A stretch of DNA of 64,000 nt from Thalassolituus sp. (GTDB taxonomy: Bacteria > Pseudomonadota > Gammaproteobacteria > Pseudomonadales > Oceanobacteraceae). The stretch covers positions 1-64,000 of the forward strand of contig PDUK01000014.1 of the NCBI GenBank assembly GCA_006212115.1, given 5' to 3'. The notes beneath the pieces are model-generated. The model worked only from the letters and a program-made list of their open reading frames with translations. It made no database searches and was not told the DNA's origin. Both the position numbers and the translations under genes were made by a program. Positions 28,729 to 38,930 of this stretch are shown piece by piece; position 1 is the first letter of the stretch; every line of letters starts with the position of its first letter.

Positions 28729-30537
28729 ATGGACAGCCAGAGCACACCGATTACATTGCATATCCCAAATGCAACTCAATCTGAGTTGTCGTTTTGTGGT
28801 GCGGGTCTCCAGGCGTTCTCTCAATGGGCCAAAAGCCTTCCTATGGCCAATACGGGTGAAGCCTCCCGTCAGCTCTATCAAGCTATCCGCGAACTGAATG
28901 CCCTGAGTTGCCCTCCTGCCCAGCGTTTTGAACTGCTGGAGGTCATCCGTCCCTATATTCATTCGGTCTGCAAAGTACTTAATAAACACTTTTTGCAGTC
29001 TTCTGTTTCCCTGAATGACAAACAACTGAAAATCGCCAATCTGAGTCAGGCGCTGCAAGGCCACCTTGCCACTGGCTATAAGATGGTCATTGCGCACAGC
29101 GTTGACCTGTTGGGTGCCGGTGATAAACCTCCTCGGCATTTTGCTCCGGCTATACATCGCGCGATCGTAGATAGCGGACAAATTATTCTCCGCGCCTATC
29201 AGTTGTACTTCCAGCCACCTGAACGCACCTGGCTGGACCTGAATCAGATTTACCTGATGGCCGAGGCCCGCCGTCTCGACAATATCAGCATCGAAGATCA
29301 GCAGGCACGCTATGTGCACAAGTCGAGCATCCGTAATGCGTTTATCCGTATCCACCTGCTTGGCTGCGCGAAACCCAGCAATCTGCGCCAGCAGGATCTG
29401 GCTCAACTCTATGAAGCGTGTGAGTACTGGGCACCCTTCTCAGACTTGACTGCCGCAGATGATGAAAGCGCGTTATTTATTATTAATCTGCACCGCGATC
29501 GTCCGGGGCAGTATCGTCAGCACCTGCGTGACAATCAGAAAGTTAACTTCCGCAGTCTGAATACGCAGAAATTAGTGCAGGCGCTCAAGGTGTACGCCGC
29601 TGCTGGCAGCGATGGCCGAATCACAGTTCCTGATAAGACCAGCGAAACGCTGCTCGCACACGCAATTCAGTCCTGGGGCATTCACTGGCAGCGCTCATTC
29701 CGTCGGGTACCCACCGAAGGTCAGCTCAGCGTGTGTGTTGGCTTGTCCGCCCTACACTACTACACCGCAGGTAAGCGCGATTTCGATCAGGTTTCTATAA
29801 AAATGAAACCAGTCGAGCAAGGCCCTGGTGGTAAGTCTATTGATACCGGCGGCACCGTTTCCGATGACGTCTGGGCAGATGCCTTTGATGCTGGCGGCTC
29901 ACGCATGCCAGACAACAAGTCCATGAATCTGGACGCGATTGAATTCATCAACCGTCATCAGGCGGAAGAAGACGACAGCGAACCCAAAACACGCTATAGC
30001 AGTTATGGTGTCGTGCTGATCAATACCAGTCCCGGCGGCTACTGCCTGCAATGGAAAGGTGAACTGCCGAGCGCCATTCAGGCTGGTGAACTGATTGGTA
30101 TACAGGAAACCGGTGTCCGCCACTGGTCTGTAGGTGCGATTCGCTGGATTCGACATGTTCGCGGACAAGGTACTCAACTGGGTGTGGAATTGCTCGCACC
30201 TCGTGCAGAAGTCGGCATCGCCCGCCTCCTGCAAAAAACAGGCAGCAATGGCCCTCAGATGCGCGCGTTGGTCCTGCCTGCTATCAAAGCCATAGCTCAG
30301 CCTGCCAGTGTTATTCTGCCGCGCGTTCCGTTCCGGACGGGCAATAAGATCGAACTGATGCATGAGAAACTGAGTGGCCGTTACCAGCTGAGTAAAAGCC
30401 TGGCGTCCACTAACAGCTTCGGGCAGTTCCAGTTCCGTAACGCGGGCGTATCGTCCGAACAGAAACCGCGTGTGGCCTCGACGGTCAGCGACGCTCTGAT
30501 AGAAGACGATTTCGATTCTCTCTGGAATAAACTCTGA
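28729..30537 (+). CDS. Large protein with C-terminal PilZ-like domain, upstream of fimX
   Basis: This 602-residue protein has a helical N-terminal part of about 410 residues without a recognised fold. The C-terminal region (about 420-500) has a PilZ-like pattern: NTSPGG matches the D/NxSxxG motif, followed by LIGIQETGVRHWSVGAIRWIR and QLGVELL as in PilZ barrels. The RxxxR arginines that grip c-di-GMP are not clear, so ligand binding is doubtful. AGGA lies 4 bases before the ATG. The order psd, this gene, fimX, serB is kept in Pseudomonas apart from the inserted EF-P genes. A role in type IV pilus control is inferred from the neighbour. Confidence 0.7.
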   Translation: MDSQSTPITLHIPNATQSELSFCGAGLQAFSQWAKSLPMANTGEASRQLYQAIRELNALSCPPAQRFELLEVIRPYIHSVCKVLNKHFLQSSVSLNDKQLKIANLSQALQGHLATGYKMVIAHSVDLLGAGDKPPRHFAPAIHRAIVDSGQIILRAYQLYFQPPERTWLDLNQIYLMAEARRLDNISIEDQQARYVHKSSIRNAFIRIHLLGCAKPSNLRQQDLAQLYEACEYWAPFSDLTAADDESALFIINLHRDRPGQYRQHLRDNQKVNFRSLNTQKLVQALKVYAAAGSDGRITVPDKTSETLLAHAIQSWGIHWQRSFRRVPTEGQLSVCVGLSALHYYTAGKRDFDQVSIKMKPVEQGPGGKSIDTGGTVSDDVWADAFDAGGSRMPDNKSMNLDAIEFINRHQAEEDDSEPKTRYSSYGVVLINTSPGGYCLQWKGELPSAIQAGELIGIQETGVRHWSVGAIRWIRHVRGQGTQLGVELLAPRAEVGIARLLQKTGSNGPQMRALVLPAIKAIAQPASVILPRVPFRTGNKIELMHEKLSGRYQLSKSLASTNSFGQFQFRNAGVSSEQKPRVASTVSDALIEDDFDSLWNKL

Positions 30538-30547
30538 TCGGGCCAGG

Positions 30548-30585
30548 AGGTGACAAATTTTGTCACCTGTGTCGTTTTTCTTTGA
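30548..30585 (+). terminator. Palindromic hairpin with T-tract between the PilZ-like gene and fimX
   Basis: A perfect inverted repeat of two 10-base arms (AGGTGACAAA and its complement) with one central base is followed by GTGTCG and a run of five T. It reads as an intrinsic terminator or attenuator; the symmetry would also suit a DNA-binding protein. Confidence 0.55.
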
Positions 30586-30630
30586 ACCATCTACACCTAT
30601 AATTCACGGTTTTTTCTGGCCGAGGTTTTC

Positions 30631-32721
30631 ATGTCGCTAGCTCGTGACACTTTGCAGCTGCTCTTACTGACGCAAACTCAGAACGATGCTGAACAACTCG
30701 TTAGCCTGATGCGCAACTCGGGCTTCAGTACCCGCGCACGGACGGTTGTCAGCCATGCGCAGTTTGAAGAGGCATTGAAGACCGCCCAGTGGGATGTGGT
30801 CGTTGCGGACCCGACACTAAAAGACATCGATTACGCCGAGCTCCTCGGGCAGATTCATCGCCTGAATTTCGATATACCGCTGATCTTAATTCCCGCCCGG
30901 TCAGATAACAGCCTGCTTGAAAGCGCACTGTTAAAAGGCGCCAGTGCCGTCGTGCCATTTGATGAAAGCAACATCCTGATTCAGACCATACGCCGTGAAG
31001 TAGAGCACTTACGCGCGCGCCAGCAGGTACGCCTACTCAAGGTGAAGCTACGCGATGCTGAAAAACGCTCCCGTTCTTTGCTCGAGAGTTCACGAGACCC
31101 TATTGCCTACATCCACGATGGGATGCATGTCCACGCTAATTCAGCCTACCTTGAAATGTTCGGACATGAGTCCGTCGATGAGCTGGAAGGCATGCCGATC
31201 ATGGATATGATCGCTTCGGACAGTCAGGCTGCGTTTAAGGAATTTCTGAAGCAATACCGCACTGGTATTCCCGATAGCTTCGAACTCGAGACAACAGGTG
31301 TTCTGCCCGATGGTGAGCAGTTTCCTATGTCCATCCAGTTCAGTGACGCTACCTACAGCGATGAACCCTGCAATCAGATTCAGATCAGTCGTCGCGATCA
31401 ACATACTGAGCTGGCCGCCGAGCTATCGGAATTGCGTCACCGTGATCCAACCACGCAGCTGCACAACAAAGACTACTTCCTTGAGCGCCTGACCCGTGCC
31501 ACCGACCAGGCCGTTCTGGAGAAGCAGTTCAGTACTCTGGTCTACATCGCCATTAATCGCTTTGATCAGATCAAACGCGAGATCGGAATCGAGTCCACTG
31601 ACACAGTGGTACGGGAAGTGGGTCAATGTCTGTCGGCAAATGCGCACGACTATGATGTTACGGCCCGCATCGGCGATGAAGTCTTTATCTGGATGATGCC
31701 AGGAGGCGATCCGGCTAAGGCAAGAGCACAGGCACAACGCTTTGTAAAAAGCGTAGACGCTCTGATGATCGATCTGCAACAACGGACGGTTCAACCAACG
31801 GTAAGCCTGGGTATCACCCTGATCACGGATGCCAGCCCGGCTCCTGCAGAGGTGCTCCAGCAAGCTGACCTCGCCTGTGATGCCGCCGCCGATGAGAATA
31901 AACAGAACACCAGCAGCGCACATTTATTTATGCCTGAGGATAACTCAGAGGCGCGCCAGACCCGTTCTATCGAGAAGCACATATCTTCAGCACTGATGCG
32001 CAATCAGCTGCGTCTGCTGTTCCAACCTCTGATCAGTATGCGCGGTGATGATACGGAACACTACGAAGTCTTGCTGCGCATGCCTCAGGACGATAGCGTC
32101 GAATCTCAGGCGGGCGACTTTATCAACAGTGCCGACCTGAGCGACGAGTTGAAACGCAAACTGGACCGCTGGGTGATTCTGCATGCGACTAAGAAACTGT
32201 CAGAGCATCAGAAAGCAGGTAAAAATACACGCCTGTTTATCAACATCACCAGCGCCTCGTTGCGTGATGACAAACTACCAGGCTGGGTACAGGTTGCTCT
32301 GAAAGCCGCAGGGCTCAAGCACAGCGACATTATCTTCCAGTTCGCCGAAGAAGACGCGGTGCGTCATGCCGCTCCAGCGAAGCGTTTCTGCTATCTGGTA
32401 CGGGCGTTGGGCATCAGTACCTCTGTCAGCCGCTTTGGGTGTGAGCTTGACCCAATGCGATTACTCCAACAGGTGGATGTCGATTACGTCAAAGTCGATG
32501 GATCGTACGTGCGGGAAATCGGTGGCGACAATGCCGATGGCAACAAGGCCTTAAAAGAGTTGCTGGCAAAAGTACACGACGCAGGTAAAAGCAGTATCGC
32601 GCCGCACATCGAAAGCTCTGCGACGGTTGCTAACATCTGGCACTACAGTGTGCACTTTATACAGGGCTACTATGTGCAGCCGCCTCAGGCTGAGATGACC
32701 TACAACTTCTCAGAAGAGTAA
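30631..32721 (+). CDS. fimX: FimX-like c-di-GMP receptor with degenerate GGDEF and EAL domains
   Basis: FimX binds c-di-GMP at the cell pole and promotes type IV pilus assembly. Domain order over 696 residues is a REC-like domain lacking a clean phospho-acceptor set (about 1-125), PAS (about 145-265), a degenerate GGDEF domain where the signature reads IGDEV (about 347-351), and a degenerate EAL domain where the signature reads EVL (YEVLLRM, about 478). The known P. aeruginosa FimX also has a broken GGDEF and EVL. So it is probably a sensor, not an enzyme. It lies next to serB as in Pseudomonas. No pilus genes are in the window. Confidence 0.88.
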   Translation: MSLARDTLQLLLLTQTQNDAEQLVSLMRNSGFSTRARTVVSHAQFEEALKTAQWDVVVADPTLKDIDYAELLGQIHRLNFDIPLILIPARSDNSLLESALLKGASAVVPFDESNILIQTIRREVEHLRARQQVRLLKVKLRDAEKRSRSLLESSRDPIAYIHDGMHVHANSAYLEMFGHESVDELEGMPIMDMIASDSQAAFKEFLKQYRTGIPDSFELETTGVLPDGEQFPMSIQFSDATYSDEPCNQIQISRRDQHTELAAELSELRHRDPTTQLHNKDYFLERLTRATDQAVLEKQFSTLVYIAINRFDQIKREIGIESTDTVVREVGQCLSANAHDYDVTARIGDEVFIWMMPGGDPAKARAQAQRFVKSVDALMIDLQQRTVQPTVSLGITLITDASPAPAEVLQQADLACDAAADENKQNTSSAHLFMPEDNSEARQTRSIEKHISSALMRNQLRLLFQPLISMRGDDTEHYEVLLRMPQDDSVESQAGDFINSADLSDELKRKLDRWVILHATKKLSEHQKAGKNTRLFINITSASLRDDKLPGWVQVALKAAGLKHSDIIFQFAEEDAVRHAAPAKRFCYLVRALGISTSVSRFGCELDPMRLLQQVDVDYVKVDGSYVREIGGDNADGNKALKELLAKVHDAGKSSIAPHIESSATVANIWHYSVHFIQGYYVQPPQAEMTYNFSEE

Positions 32722-32730
32722 GTCAGAAAG

Positions 32731-32752
32731 GGGACATCTCAGTGGATGTCCC
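32731..32752. terminator. Hairpin between fimX and serB
   Basis: An 8-bp stem GGGACATC/GATGTCCC around a 6-base loop follows the fimX stop and overlaps the last codons of serB on the opposite strand. No T-tract is present; it is a terminator candidate by position. Confidence 0.5.
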
Positions 32753-33947
32753 TGTCGTGATAACCCAACAGATAAAGCAGGCCGTCCAGGCCCAGTGTTG
32801 AGATCGCATGCTTGGCGTTTTCACGAACCAGCGGCTTCGCCCGGAACGCGATACCAAGTCCGGCGACTGACAGCATCGGCAGGTCGTTGGCGCCATCACC
32901 TACAGCGATGGTCTGCTCCAGACGGATGCCTTCGCGCTCGGCCAGTTCCTTGAGCAGTTCGGCCTTACGTTGGCCGTCTACTACCCGACCTGTGACACGC
33001 CCGGTCACTATGTTTCCTTCCATCTCGAGCTCATTTGCATAGACGTAATCGATACCCAAACGAGACTGCAAGTAACGACCAAAGTACGTAAAACCACCAG
33101 ACAGAATAGCGGTCTTGTAGCCCAGCGCTTTTAAGTTGCGGATTAAGCGCTCAGCGCCTTCAGTAACAGGCAGACGGTCGGCAATGCCCTGCAGAACATC
33201 ACCGTTAAGACCTTTCAGCAAAGCGACGCGCTGTTCAAAGCTCTGAGTGAAATCCAGCTCGCCCTGCATAGCACGCTCTGTAATCTCGGCGACCTGCTCG
33301 CCGACACCGGCGGCGTGAGCCAGTTCGTCGATGACCTCAGTCTCAATCAGAGTGGAGTCCATATCGAAGCACACCAGACGACGGGTACGTCGATAGACAT
33401 CGTCCTCCTGAAAGGCGATGTCTACGTTCAGATCGTTAGCTGCTTCGAGGAACTGCGCGCGCATAGCGCTTTGATCAGCATCACCACGAACCGAAAATTC
33501 AACACAGGCGCGGGTCGTCTCGCTTTGCTTGTCCAGCGGTACACGACCGGATAAACGACTGATCTGATCGATATTCAGATCGTGTTCGGCTGCAATCGCC
33601 GTAATTCTTGAAATCGCGTCTGCCTGAATGGTTCGGGCAAGCAAAGTAATGATGTGACGCGGTTTACCTTGCCCAGCGACCCAATGCTCATAGCTCTCTG
33701 GAGTCACAGGAGTAAAAGTAACCGACAGCCCCATTTCATGCATTTTGAACAACACGTCTTTCAAAACGGGAGCGGCTTCCGCCGTCGAGGGAATGGCCGC
33801 GAGAATACCCAACGATAGGGAATCGTGGATCTCTGCCTGGCCAATATCCAGCACCGTGACGTCATATTGAGCGAGAATCCCGCTCACCGTTGCCGTTACA
33901 CCGGGTTTGTCTGCTCCAGTAATTCGGATCAGGACTAGTTCTGTCAC
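32739..33947 (-). CDS. serB: Phosphoserine phosphatase with N-terminal ACT domains
   Basis: SerB removes phosphate from O-phosphoserine, the last step of serine synthesis. Two ACT-like regulatory domains fill about 1-185 (starting LVLIRITGADKPGVTATVSGIL). The HAD phosphatase follows with the nucleophile Asp195 in FDMDSTLIE, the second motif LSGGFTYFG and GDGANDLPML. The 402-residue form with an ACT tandem is known from Pseudomonas; E. coli SerB is shorter. It is convergent with fimX and divergent from the cyclase-like gene. Confidence 0.95.
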   Translation of the reverse strand: MTELVLIRITGADKPGVTATVSGILAQYDVTVLDIGQAEIHDSLSLGILAAIPSTAEAAPVLKDVLFKMHEMGLSVTFTPVTPESYEHWVAGQGKPRHIITLLARTIQADAISRITAIAAEHDLNIDQISRLSGRVPLDKQSETTRACVEFSVRGDADQSAMRAQFLEAANDLNVDIAFQEDDVYRRTRRLVCFDMDSTLIETEVIDELAHAAGVGEQVAEITERAMQGELDFTQSFEQRVALLKGLNGDVLQGIADRLPVTEGAERLIRNLKALGYKTAILSGGFTYFGRYLQSRLGIDYVYANELEMEGNIVTGRVTGRVVDGQRKAELLKELAEREGIRLEQTIAVGDGANDLPMLSVAGLGIAFRAKPLVRENAKHAISTLGLDGLLYLLGYHDRDIH

Positions 33948-34029
33948 GGGGATCTCTCTCTTTACATTGCTGTTAATTTACAGGCATTCGTCACAGAGGC
34001 GGGCATACACACTGGCGTTGCGACGGGCG

Positions 34030-34040
34030 AGGCATATAAT
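34030..34040 (+). promoter_or_regulatory. Possible -10 element upstream of the cyclase-like gene
   Basis: A perfect TATAAT lies at 34035-34040, about 43 bases before the ATG, with GGCA before it. A good -35 at the right distance is not obvious, so this is weak support for a promoter in the divergent serB/cyclase gap. Confidence 0.35.
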
Positions 34041-34082
34041 AACATTAATATTCTGAGTTTTTACGAAATATCGGGACTGCTG

Positions 34083-35423
34083 ATGTCGAACCTACGCACC
34101 TTCGTGGAGTCACTCAATACCAGCCAGAGAGCAGGCTTGCTGGCCGCCGTGATGGTATTGATTGCTGGAATCATTCTGAGCAGCCTGACCTACGTGGAAG
34201 TGAAGAGCCACACCCGCGCGCAGCTCGATGCAGAGCAGGAACGACAACTTCAACATCTGGGAGCAATGCTGACTCCCGCTCTGGTCCGGGACGACCGTAT
34301 TACCCTGAATCTCAGCCTGAGCGAGTGGGATGCCGGGGCAGCCATGCCTGCGATCCGGGTACTCGATCGTGATGGCAAACCCGTCGCCAGTACCGGCCGA
34401 ATTCACGCCGACTTGAGTCTGACCCCTGTTGAAATCCGACAGGACGGTAATCTCTACGGATCACTGGAAGGCTATACCACCTACACACCTGCCGATACCG
34501 CCGCCACTCGCATTGCGTCACAGGCATTGCTTGTTACTGCCGCACTCAGCCTGATCGCCGGACTGGCGGGATGGTTGGTCAGTGAAAAGTACGCTCGTTA
34601 TTTGCGCCAGTTGCGCACTAAACTCAGTGGCTGGAGAGACGGCGATGAACTGACGCTGCCGATGGGCCCTGCTGACCCTGACCTTCAGTCTCTGCACTCG
34701 GTACTCGGTGACATATCTAAGCGCGAGCAACAACGCCGGGCTGTAGAAGTCGCCCTTGGCCAGTTTATGGGAACAGAAGAGACACCCTTCCCTGATCCAA
34801 TGAAATACTACAACTGCGCCATGCTGTTTATTGAAATTCAGGATCTGGAATTACTGCAGCAACGCCTGAGCGCGGAAGAGCTGACCTCAACGCTTAATCA
34901 GTATCACCGTTTGCTGTCTCAAGCGGCGAAACTCTACAACGGTAAGGTAGATCGCTACCTCGGTGATGGTGTAGTCATGCTGTTTGGCGTACCTAATCGA
35001 GACCGTAACGCGGCCATGCACTGTTTGTACGCGGCGCGCTTATTCACCAGTCTGGTGAACCACCTGCATGAAACGAATTCGGATGTATTGCCGCTGGAAT
35101 TTAATGTAGCTGCGCACTGGGGTCCTGTTCTGATGGCTCCGTTACAAGACGGGGTTTCAACACAGTACAGCCTGATCGGTGACGCCGTGCACTGGGCTTA
35201 TCATCTGGCATCACAAAGCGAATCCCGTCGCATCATTGCCAGTCAGACACTGATTGAAATGCTGGAAGATGGACATGACGTCATCTGGAGTGAAGGCCCT
35301 AACATCCGCGATCTACACGGCGGCGTGCAGTCGACCTATTGGTTGAATCAACTCCCCGAAAAAACAGAGTCGTTGATTCAACGCCAGATGAAGCACATTA
35401 CCAGTATGACCGAGAGCGCCTGA
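34083..35423 (+). CDS. Membrane protein with degenerate class III adenylate/guanylate cyclase domain
   Basis: Two membrane helices (about 17-38 and 142-165) enclose a periplasmic sensor-like segment. A linker leads to a class III cyclase homology domain (about 245-425). The second metal Asp is kept in KVDRYLGDGVVMLFG, but the first metal site reads FIEIQD (Glu in place of Asp). The Asn and Arg of the usual VNxAxRL motif are His in AVHWAYHLAS. These changes suggest loss of cyclase activity and a sensor or scaffold role (inference). A comparable gene lies after serB in Pseudomonas. It has 446 residues and no partner gene. Confidence 0.75.
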   Translation: MSNLRTFVESLNTSQRAGLLAAVMVLIAGIILSSLTYVEVKSHTRAQLDAEQERQLQHLGAMLTPALVRDDRITLNLSLSEWDAGAAMPAIRVLDRDGKPVASTGRIHADLSLTPVEIRQDGNLYGSLEGYTTYTPADTAATRIASQALLVTAALSLIAGLAGWLVSEKYARYLRQLRTKLSGWRDGDELTLPMGPADPDLQSLHSVLGDISKREQQRRAVEVALGQFMGTEETPFPDPMKYYNCAMLFIEIQDLELLQQRLSAEELTSTLNQYHRLLSQAAKLYNGKVDRYLGDGVVMLFGVPNRDRNAAMHCLYAARLFTSLVNHLHETNSDVLPLEFNVAAHWGPVLMAPLQDGVSTQYSLIGDAVHWAYHLASQSESRRIIASQTLIEMLEDGHDVIWSEGPNIRDLHGGVQSTYWLNQLPEKTESLIQRQMKHITSMTESA

Positions 35424-35450
35424 TCCAATCGGAGCGCTCTTACTGTTTCT
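35413..35450 (+). terminator. Hairpin after the cyclase-like gene
   Basis: A 7-bp stem AGAGCGC/GCGCTCT with a 14-base loop spans the stop codon and is followed by a T-rich stretch. It also overlaps the end of the convergent DTW gene. Confidence 0.45.
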
Positions 35451-36009
35451 TTCTCGCCCGGTCCTGTAGCTCGGCCATGCGAGCAAGCACCCCGATACCT
35501 TCAAGATATCCACGGCCAGGGGCCTGTTGATCAGCCAACATCAGGACGGCCTCCAGAGTACTGACCCCTGCTTCCACATCACTGCTGCGCAGATATTCGG
35601 ACGGTCTATCCGGGTGCAGAGAGACTCTAGGCAAGCCCAGCAACCATGGATTGATCAAGGTTAAGCGACGCACCTTACGCCAGGTGCCATCCAGAACCAG
35701 AACTGTTTCAGGGCTAGATCCCTTCGCTGCGTCTGATTGATCGTCTGACTGGTCATCAGCCGGGTACAGCAAGGCAACCTTGTCCCGCGGCGCCTCACCG
35801 AACAGATCCCGATACTCGAAAGTATCCCCGATCAGTCTCTGGCACCCCGCGATAGTCCGTTCAAGTAACGGTGCGGTCGATAAGGGGTGCTTCGCCTCAT
35901 CCGGGTCTTGCCAGATCACCAGATTGAAAGGCAACGTGTAGTGCTTCAGATGGCTGCATAGGCACACACTCTGTGGCCTGCCACAGCCATCGCAGACTGC
36001 CCGACTCAC
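35440..36009 (-). CDS. DTW-domain tRNA-uridine aminocarboxypropyltransferase
   Basis: DTW-domain enzymes such as TapT/YfiP add an aminocarboxypropyl group to a uridine in tRNA (acp3U). The N-terminal [13 protein letters not shown] is the typical Cys cluster. [10 protein letters not shown] is the motif that gives the family its name, here with Gly in the middle. The 189 residues include an acidic insert (DDQSDDQSD). The GTG start shares four bases with the uvrA stop (GTGA), implying coupling with uvrA. Confidence 0.86.
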   Translation of the reverse strand: MSRAVCDGCGRPQSVCLCSHLKHYTLPFNLVIWQDPDEAKHPLSTAPLLERTIAGCQRLIGDTFEYRDLFGEAPRDKVALLYPADDQSDDQSDAAKGSSPETVLVLDGTWRKVRRLTLINPWLLGLPRVSLHPDRPSEYLRSSDVEAGVSTLEAVLMLADQQAPGRGYLEGIGVLARMAELQDRARKKQ

Positions 36010-38837
36010 CCACGCTCCAGCAGAGGTTTCAGGAAGCGACCTGTGTGCGAATGCTCCATATCGCCGATTGCTTCTGGCGTCCCCTCACCGATAATCAAAC
36101 CGCCTTTCGATCCACCCTCCGGCCCGAGATCCACAATCCAGTCCGCCGTTTTAATCACATCGAGGTTGTGCTCGATCACGACCACGGTATTGCCGTGGTC
36201 CCGCAGACGATGCAGAACCACCAGCAGTTGTTCAATATCGTGGAAGTGCAGGCCCGTTGTTGGCTCATCGAGAATATAGAGTGTCTTACCGGTATCCCGT
36301 TTGGACAGCTCTTTCGCCAATTTTATGCGTTGAGCTTCACCGCCGGATAAGGTGGTCGCGGCCTGCCCCAGTCGGATATAACTTAAGCCAACATCCATCA
36401 GGGTCTGCAGCTTCCGCGCGACCGCCGGAATAGCATCGAAGAATTCACGTGCATCTTCGACGGTCATATCCAGCACCTCGTGAATATTCTTACCCTTGTA
36501 GCGAATATCCAGAGTTTCGCGGTTGTAGCGCTTTCCTTTACACACATCACAAGGGACGTAAATGTCCGCAAGGAAGTGCATTTCAACTTTAATCACGCCG
36601 TCGCCCTGACAAGCCTCACAACGACCGCCCTTCACGTTAAATGAGAAGCGACCGGCTTTGTATCCACGGGAGCGGGCTTCCTGTGTCCCGGCGAATATTT
36701 CACGAACCGGCGTAAAAATACCCGTGTACGTAGCCGGGTTAGATCGCGGTGTCCGACCAATCGGAGACTGGTCGATATCCACAACTTTATCCAGCTGATT
36801 CAGGCCCGTCATGCTCTTATGTTCCGACGGCTTAAGCGTCGTCGCACCATTGAGCGCCGTCGCGGCAAGCGGATAAAGGGTACGGTTAATCAGGGTGGAT
36901 TTACCTGAGCCAGATACACCGGTGATACAGGTCATCAAACCAAGAGGAATGGTCAGGTCGACGCTGTTCAGGTTGTTACCGTTGGCGCCTTTCAGAGTCA
37001 TGACTTTCTTTTTGTCGTACGGAGTACGCTTCTCGGGTAAGGCGATACCACGTTTACCGCTGAGGTATTCACCCGTCACGGAGTTTTTATTTTTCATAAC
37101 CTGCGCAGGCGTACCCTGCGCGATTACCTGACCACCGTGCACACCAGCTCCGGGGCCGATATCAATCAGGTGATCGGCACTGCGAATTGCATCTTCATCA
37201 TGCTCGACAACCAAGACCGTATTACCCAGATCACGCAGGTGAAAGAGGGTTTTCAACAGACGGTCGTTATCACGCTGATGCAAACCAATGGACGGCTCAT
37301 CAAGGATATACATAACTCCGACCAGACCCGCGCCGATCTGCGAGGCCAGACGAATACGCTGAGCCTCGCCGCCAGAAAGCGTATCCGAGCTGCGGTTCAG
37401 GGTCAGATACTCAAGCCCGACATTCACCAGAAACTGCAGCCGGTCACGGATTTCCTTGAGGATTTTCTCGGCAATTTCGCCTTTATGGCCATCCATCTCG
37501 AAATCAGAGAAATACTGATGAGCCTCTTCCACCGGCATATTGGTGCAGGCATGGATGGTTTTGTCACCGACAAACACATTCCGGGCTTCCCGTCTTAAAC
37601 GCGAGCCGTCACAGGCAGGACAAGGTTGAATGCTGAGGTACTTGGCTAATTCTTCCAGCACCATCTGCGAATCAGTTTCCCGGTATCGACGTTCAAGGTT
37701 CGGCAGTACACCCTCGAACGGATGCGACTTACTGACCCGGTCACCACGGGAGTTAACGTAGATGAATTCAATTTTTTCCTCACCGGAGCCATGCAGAATG
37801 GCATCCCGGTGTTCAGGTTTTAAATCGATTAACGCAGTGTCGATGTCGAAGCCGTAATGCTCCGCCACTGAGCACAGCATTTGGTAGTAATAAACACTGC
37901 GACGATCCCAACCGCGAATAGCACCTTCGCCAACACTGAGAGAATCGTCATGAACCACCCGGTCCGGATCGAAGTATTGCTTTACCCCTAAACCATCACA
38001 TGTCTGGCAGGCACCCGCCGGGTTGTTAAATGAGAATAAGCGAGGCTCCAACTCCGACAGACTGTAACCACAATGCGGACAGGAGAACTGTGATGAAAAC
38101 ATCTGAGGCTCTGCGGTAGGGTCTTCCATATCCGCGACCAGAACCAGGCCACCGCTTAGCTCCAGGCAAGTCTCGATCGACTCCGACAGGCGCTGCTCGA
38201 TGCCTTCTTTCACCTTGAAGCGGTCGACAACAACCTCAATAGTGTGTTTTTTCCGCTTATCCAGATCCGGTGTATCGTCCAGATCACAGACCGTGCCATC
38301 CACACGCACACGAATAAAACCCTGCGCTCTGAGGCTTTCGAACACATGCAAGTGCTCACCTTTACGATCGCGTATGACTGGCCCAAGAATCATGCGTTTA
38401 CTGTCTGCGGGCAGCAACATGATCTCGTCGACCATCTGACTGACCGTCTGCGCCTCAAGCGGAACATCGTGATCTGGACAGCGAGGTGTGCCAACACGGG
38501 CGAACAGCAAACGCAGGTAATCGTAGATCTCGGTAACGGTACCAACGGTGGAACGTGGGTTATGAGAAGTCGACTTCTGCTCGATTGAAATCGCCGGAGA
38601 TAAGCCCTCGATCAGGTCGACATCGGGCTTTTCCATCATGGATAAAAACTGTCGGGCGTAAGTGGAAAGAGACTCCACGTAACGACGCTGTCCCTCGGCA
38701 TACAGAGTATCGAATGCCAGTGATGATTTACCCGAACCACTCAAGCCGGTAATGACCACCAGCTTGTCTCGGGGAATATCAATATCAACGTTTTTTAGGT
38801 TGTGTGTACGTGCGCCGCGAACGAGAATTTTATCCAT
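36006..38837 (-). CDS. uvrA: Excinuclease ABC subunit A
   Basis: UvrA finds bulky DNA lesions and loads UvrB in nucleotide excision repair. The 943 residues have two ABC ATPase modules, with Walker A sites [11 protein letters not shown] near 31-41 and [10 protein letters not shown] near 640, and signature LSGGEAQRI in both. Zinc fingers are at [14 protein letters not shown] to CQTCDG and at CEACQGDG to CDVCKG. UvrA genes are often LexA-controlled, but I did not find a clear LexA site upstream. The DTW gene is coupled to its 3' end. Confidence 0.98.
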   Translation of the reverse strand: MDKILVRGARTHNLKNVDIDIPRDKLVVITGLSGSGKSSLAFDTLYAEGQRRYVESLSTYARQFLSMMEKPDVDLIEGLSPAISIEQKSTSHNPRSTVGTVTEIYDYLRLLFARVGTPRCPDHDVPLEAQTVSQMVDEIMLLPADSKRMILGPVIRDRKGEHLHVFESLRAQGFIRVRVDGTVCDLDDTPDLDKRKKHTIEVVVDRFKVKEGIEQRLSESIETCLELSGGLVLVADMEDPTAEPQMFSSQFSCPHCGYSLSELEPRLFSFNNPAGACQTCDGLGVKQYFDPDRVVHDDSLSVGEGAIRGWDRRSVYYYQMLCSVAEHYGFDIDTALIDLKPEHRDAILHGSGEEKIEFIYVNSRGDRVSKSHPFEGVLPNLERRYRETDSQMVLEELAKYLSIQPCPACDGSRLRREARNVFVGDKTIHACTNMPVEEAHQYFSDFEMDGHKGEIAEKILKEIRDRLQFLVNVGLEYLTLNRSSDTLSGGEAQRIRLASQIGAGLVGVMYILDEPSIGLHQRDNDRLLKTLFHLRDLGNTVLVVEHDEDAIRSADHLIDIGPGAGVHGGQVIAQGTPAQVMKNKNSVTGEYLSGKRGIALPEKRTPYDKKKVMTLKGANGNNLNSVDLTIPLGLMTCITGVSGSGKSTLINRTLYPLAATALNGATTLKPSEHKSMTGLNQLDKVVDIDQSPIGRTPRSNPATYTGIFTPVREIFAGTQEARSRGYKAGRFSFNVKGGRCEACQGDGVIKVEMHFLADIYVPCDVCKGKRYNRETLDIRYKGKNIHEVLDMTVEDAREFFDAIPAVARKLQTLMDVGLSYIRLGQAATTLSGGEAQRIKLAKELSKRDTGKTLYILDEPTTGLHFHDIEQLLVVLHRLRDHGNTVVVIEHNLDVIKTADWIVDLGPEGGSKGGLIIGEGTPEAIGDMEHSHTGRFLKPLLERG

Positions 38838-38930
38838 TTGGAGCTTTCACTACCTGAAGTAAAACCCCAATTGTAATGGAAGCGACGGACGGGTTCAGCC
38901 GCTTTCCGCAGAACGATTATTCCTGAGCGT

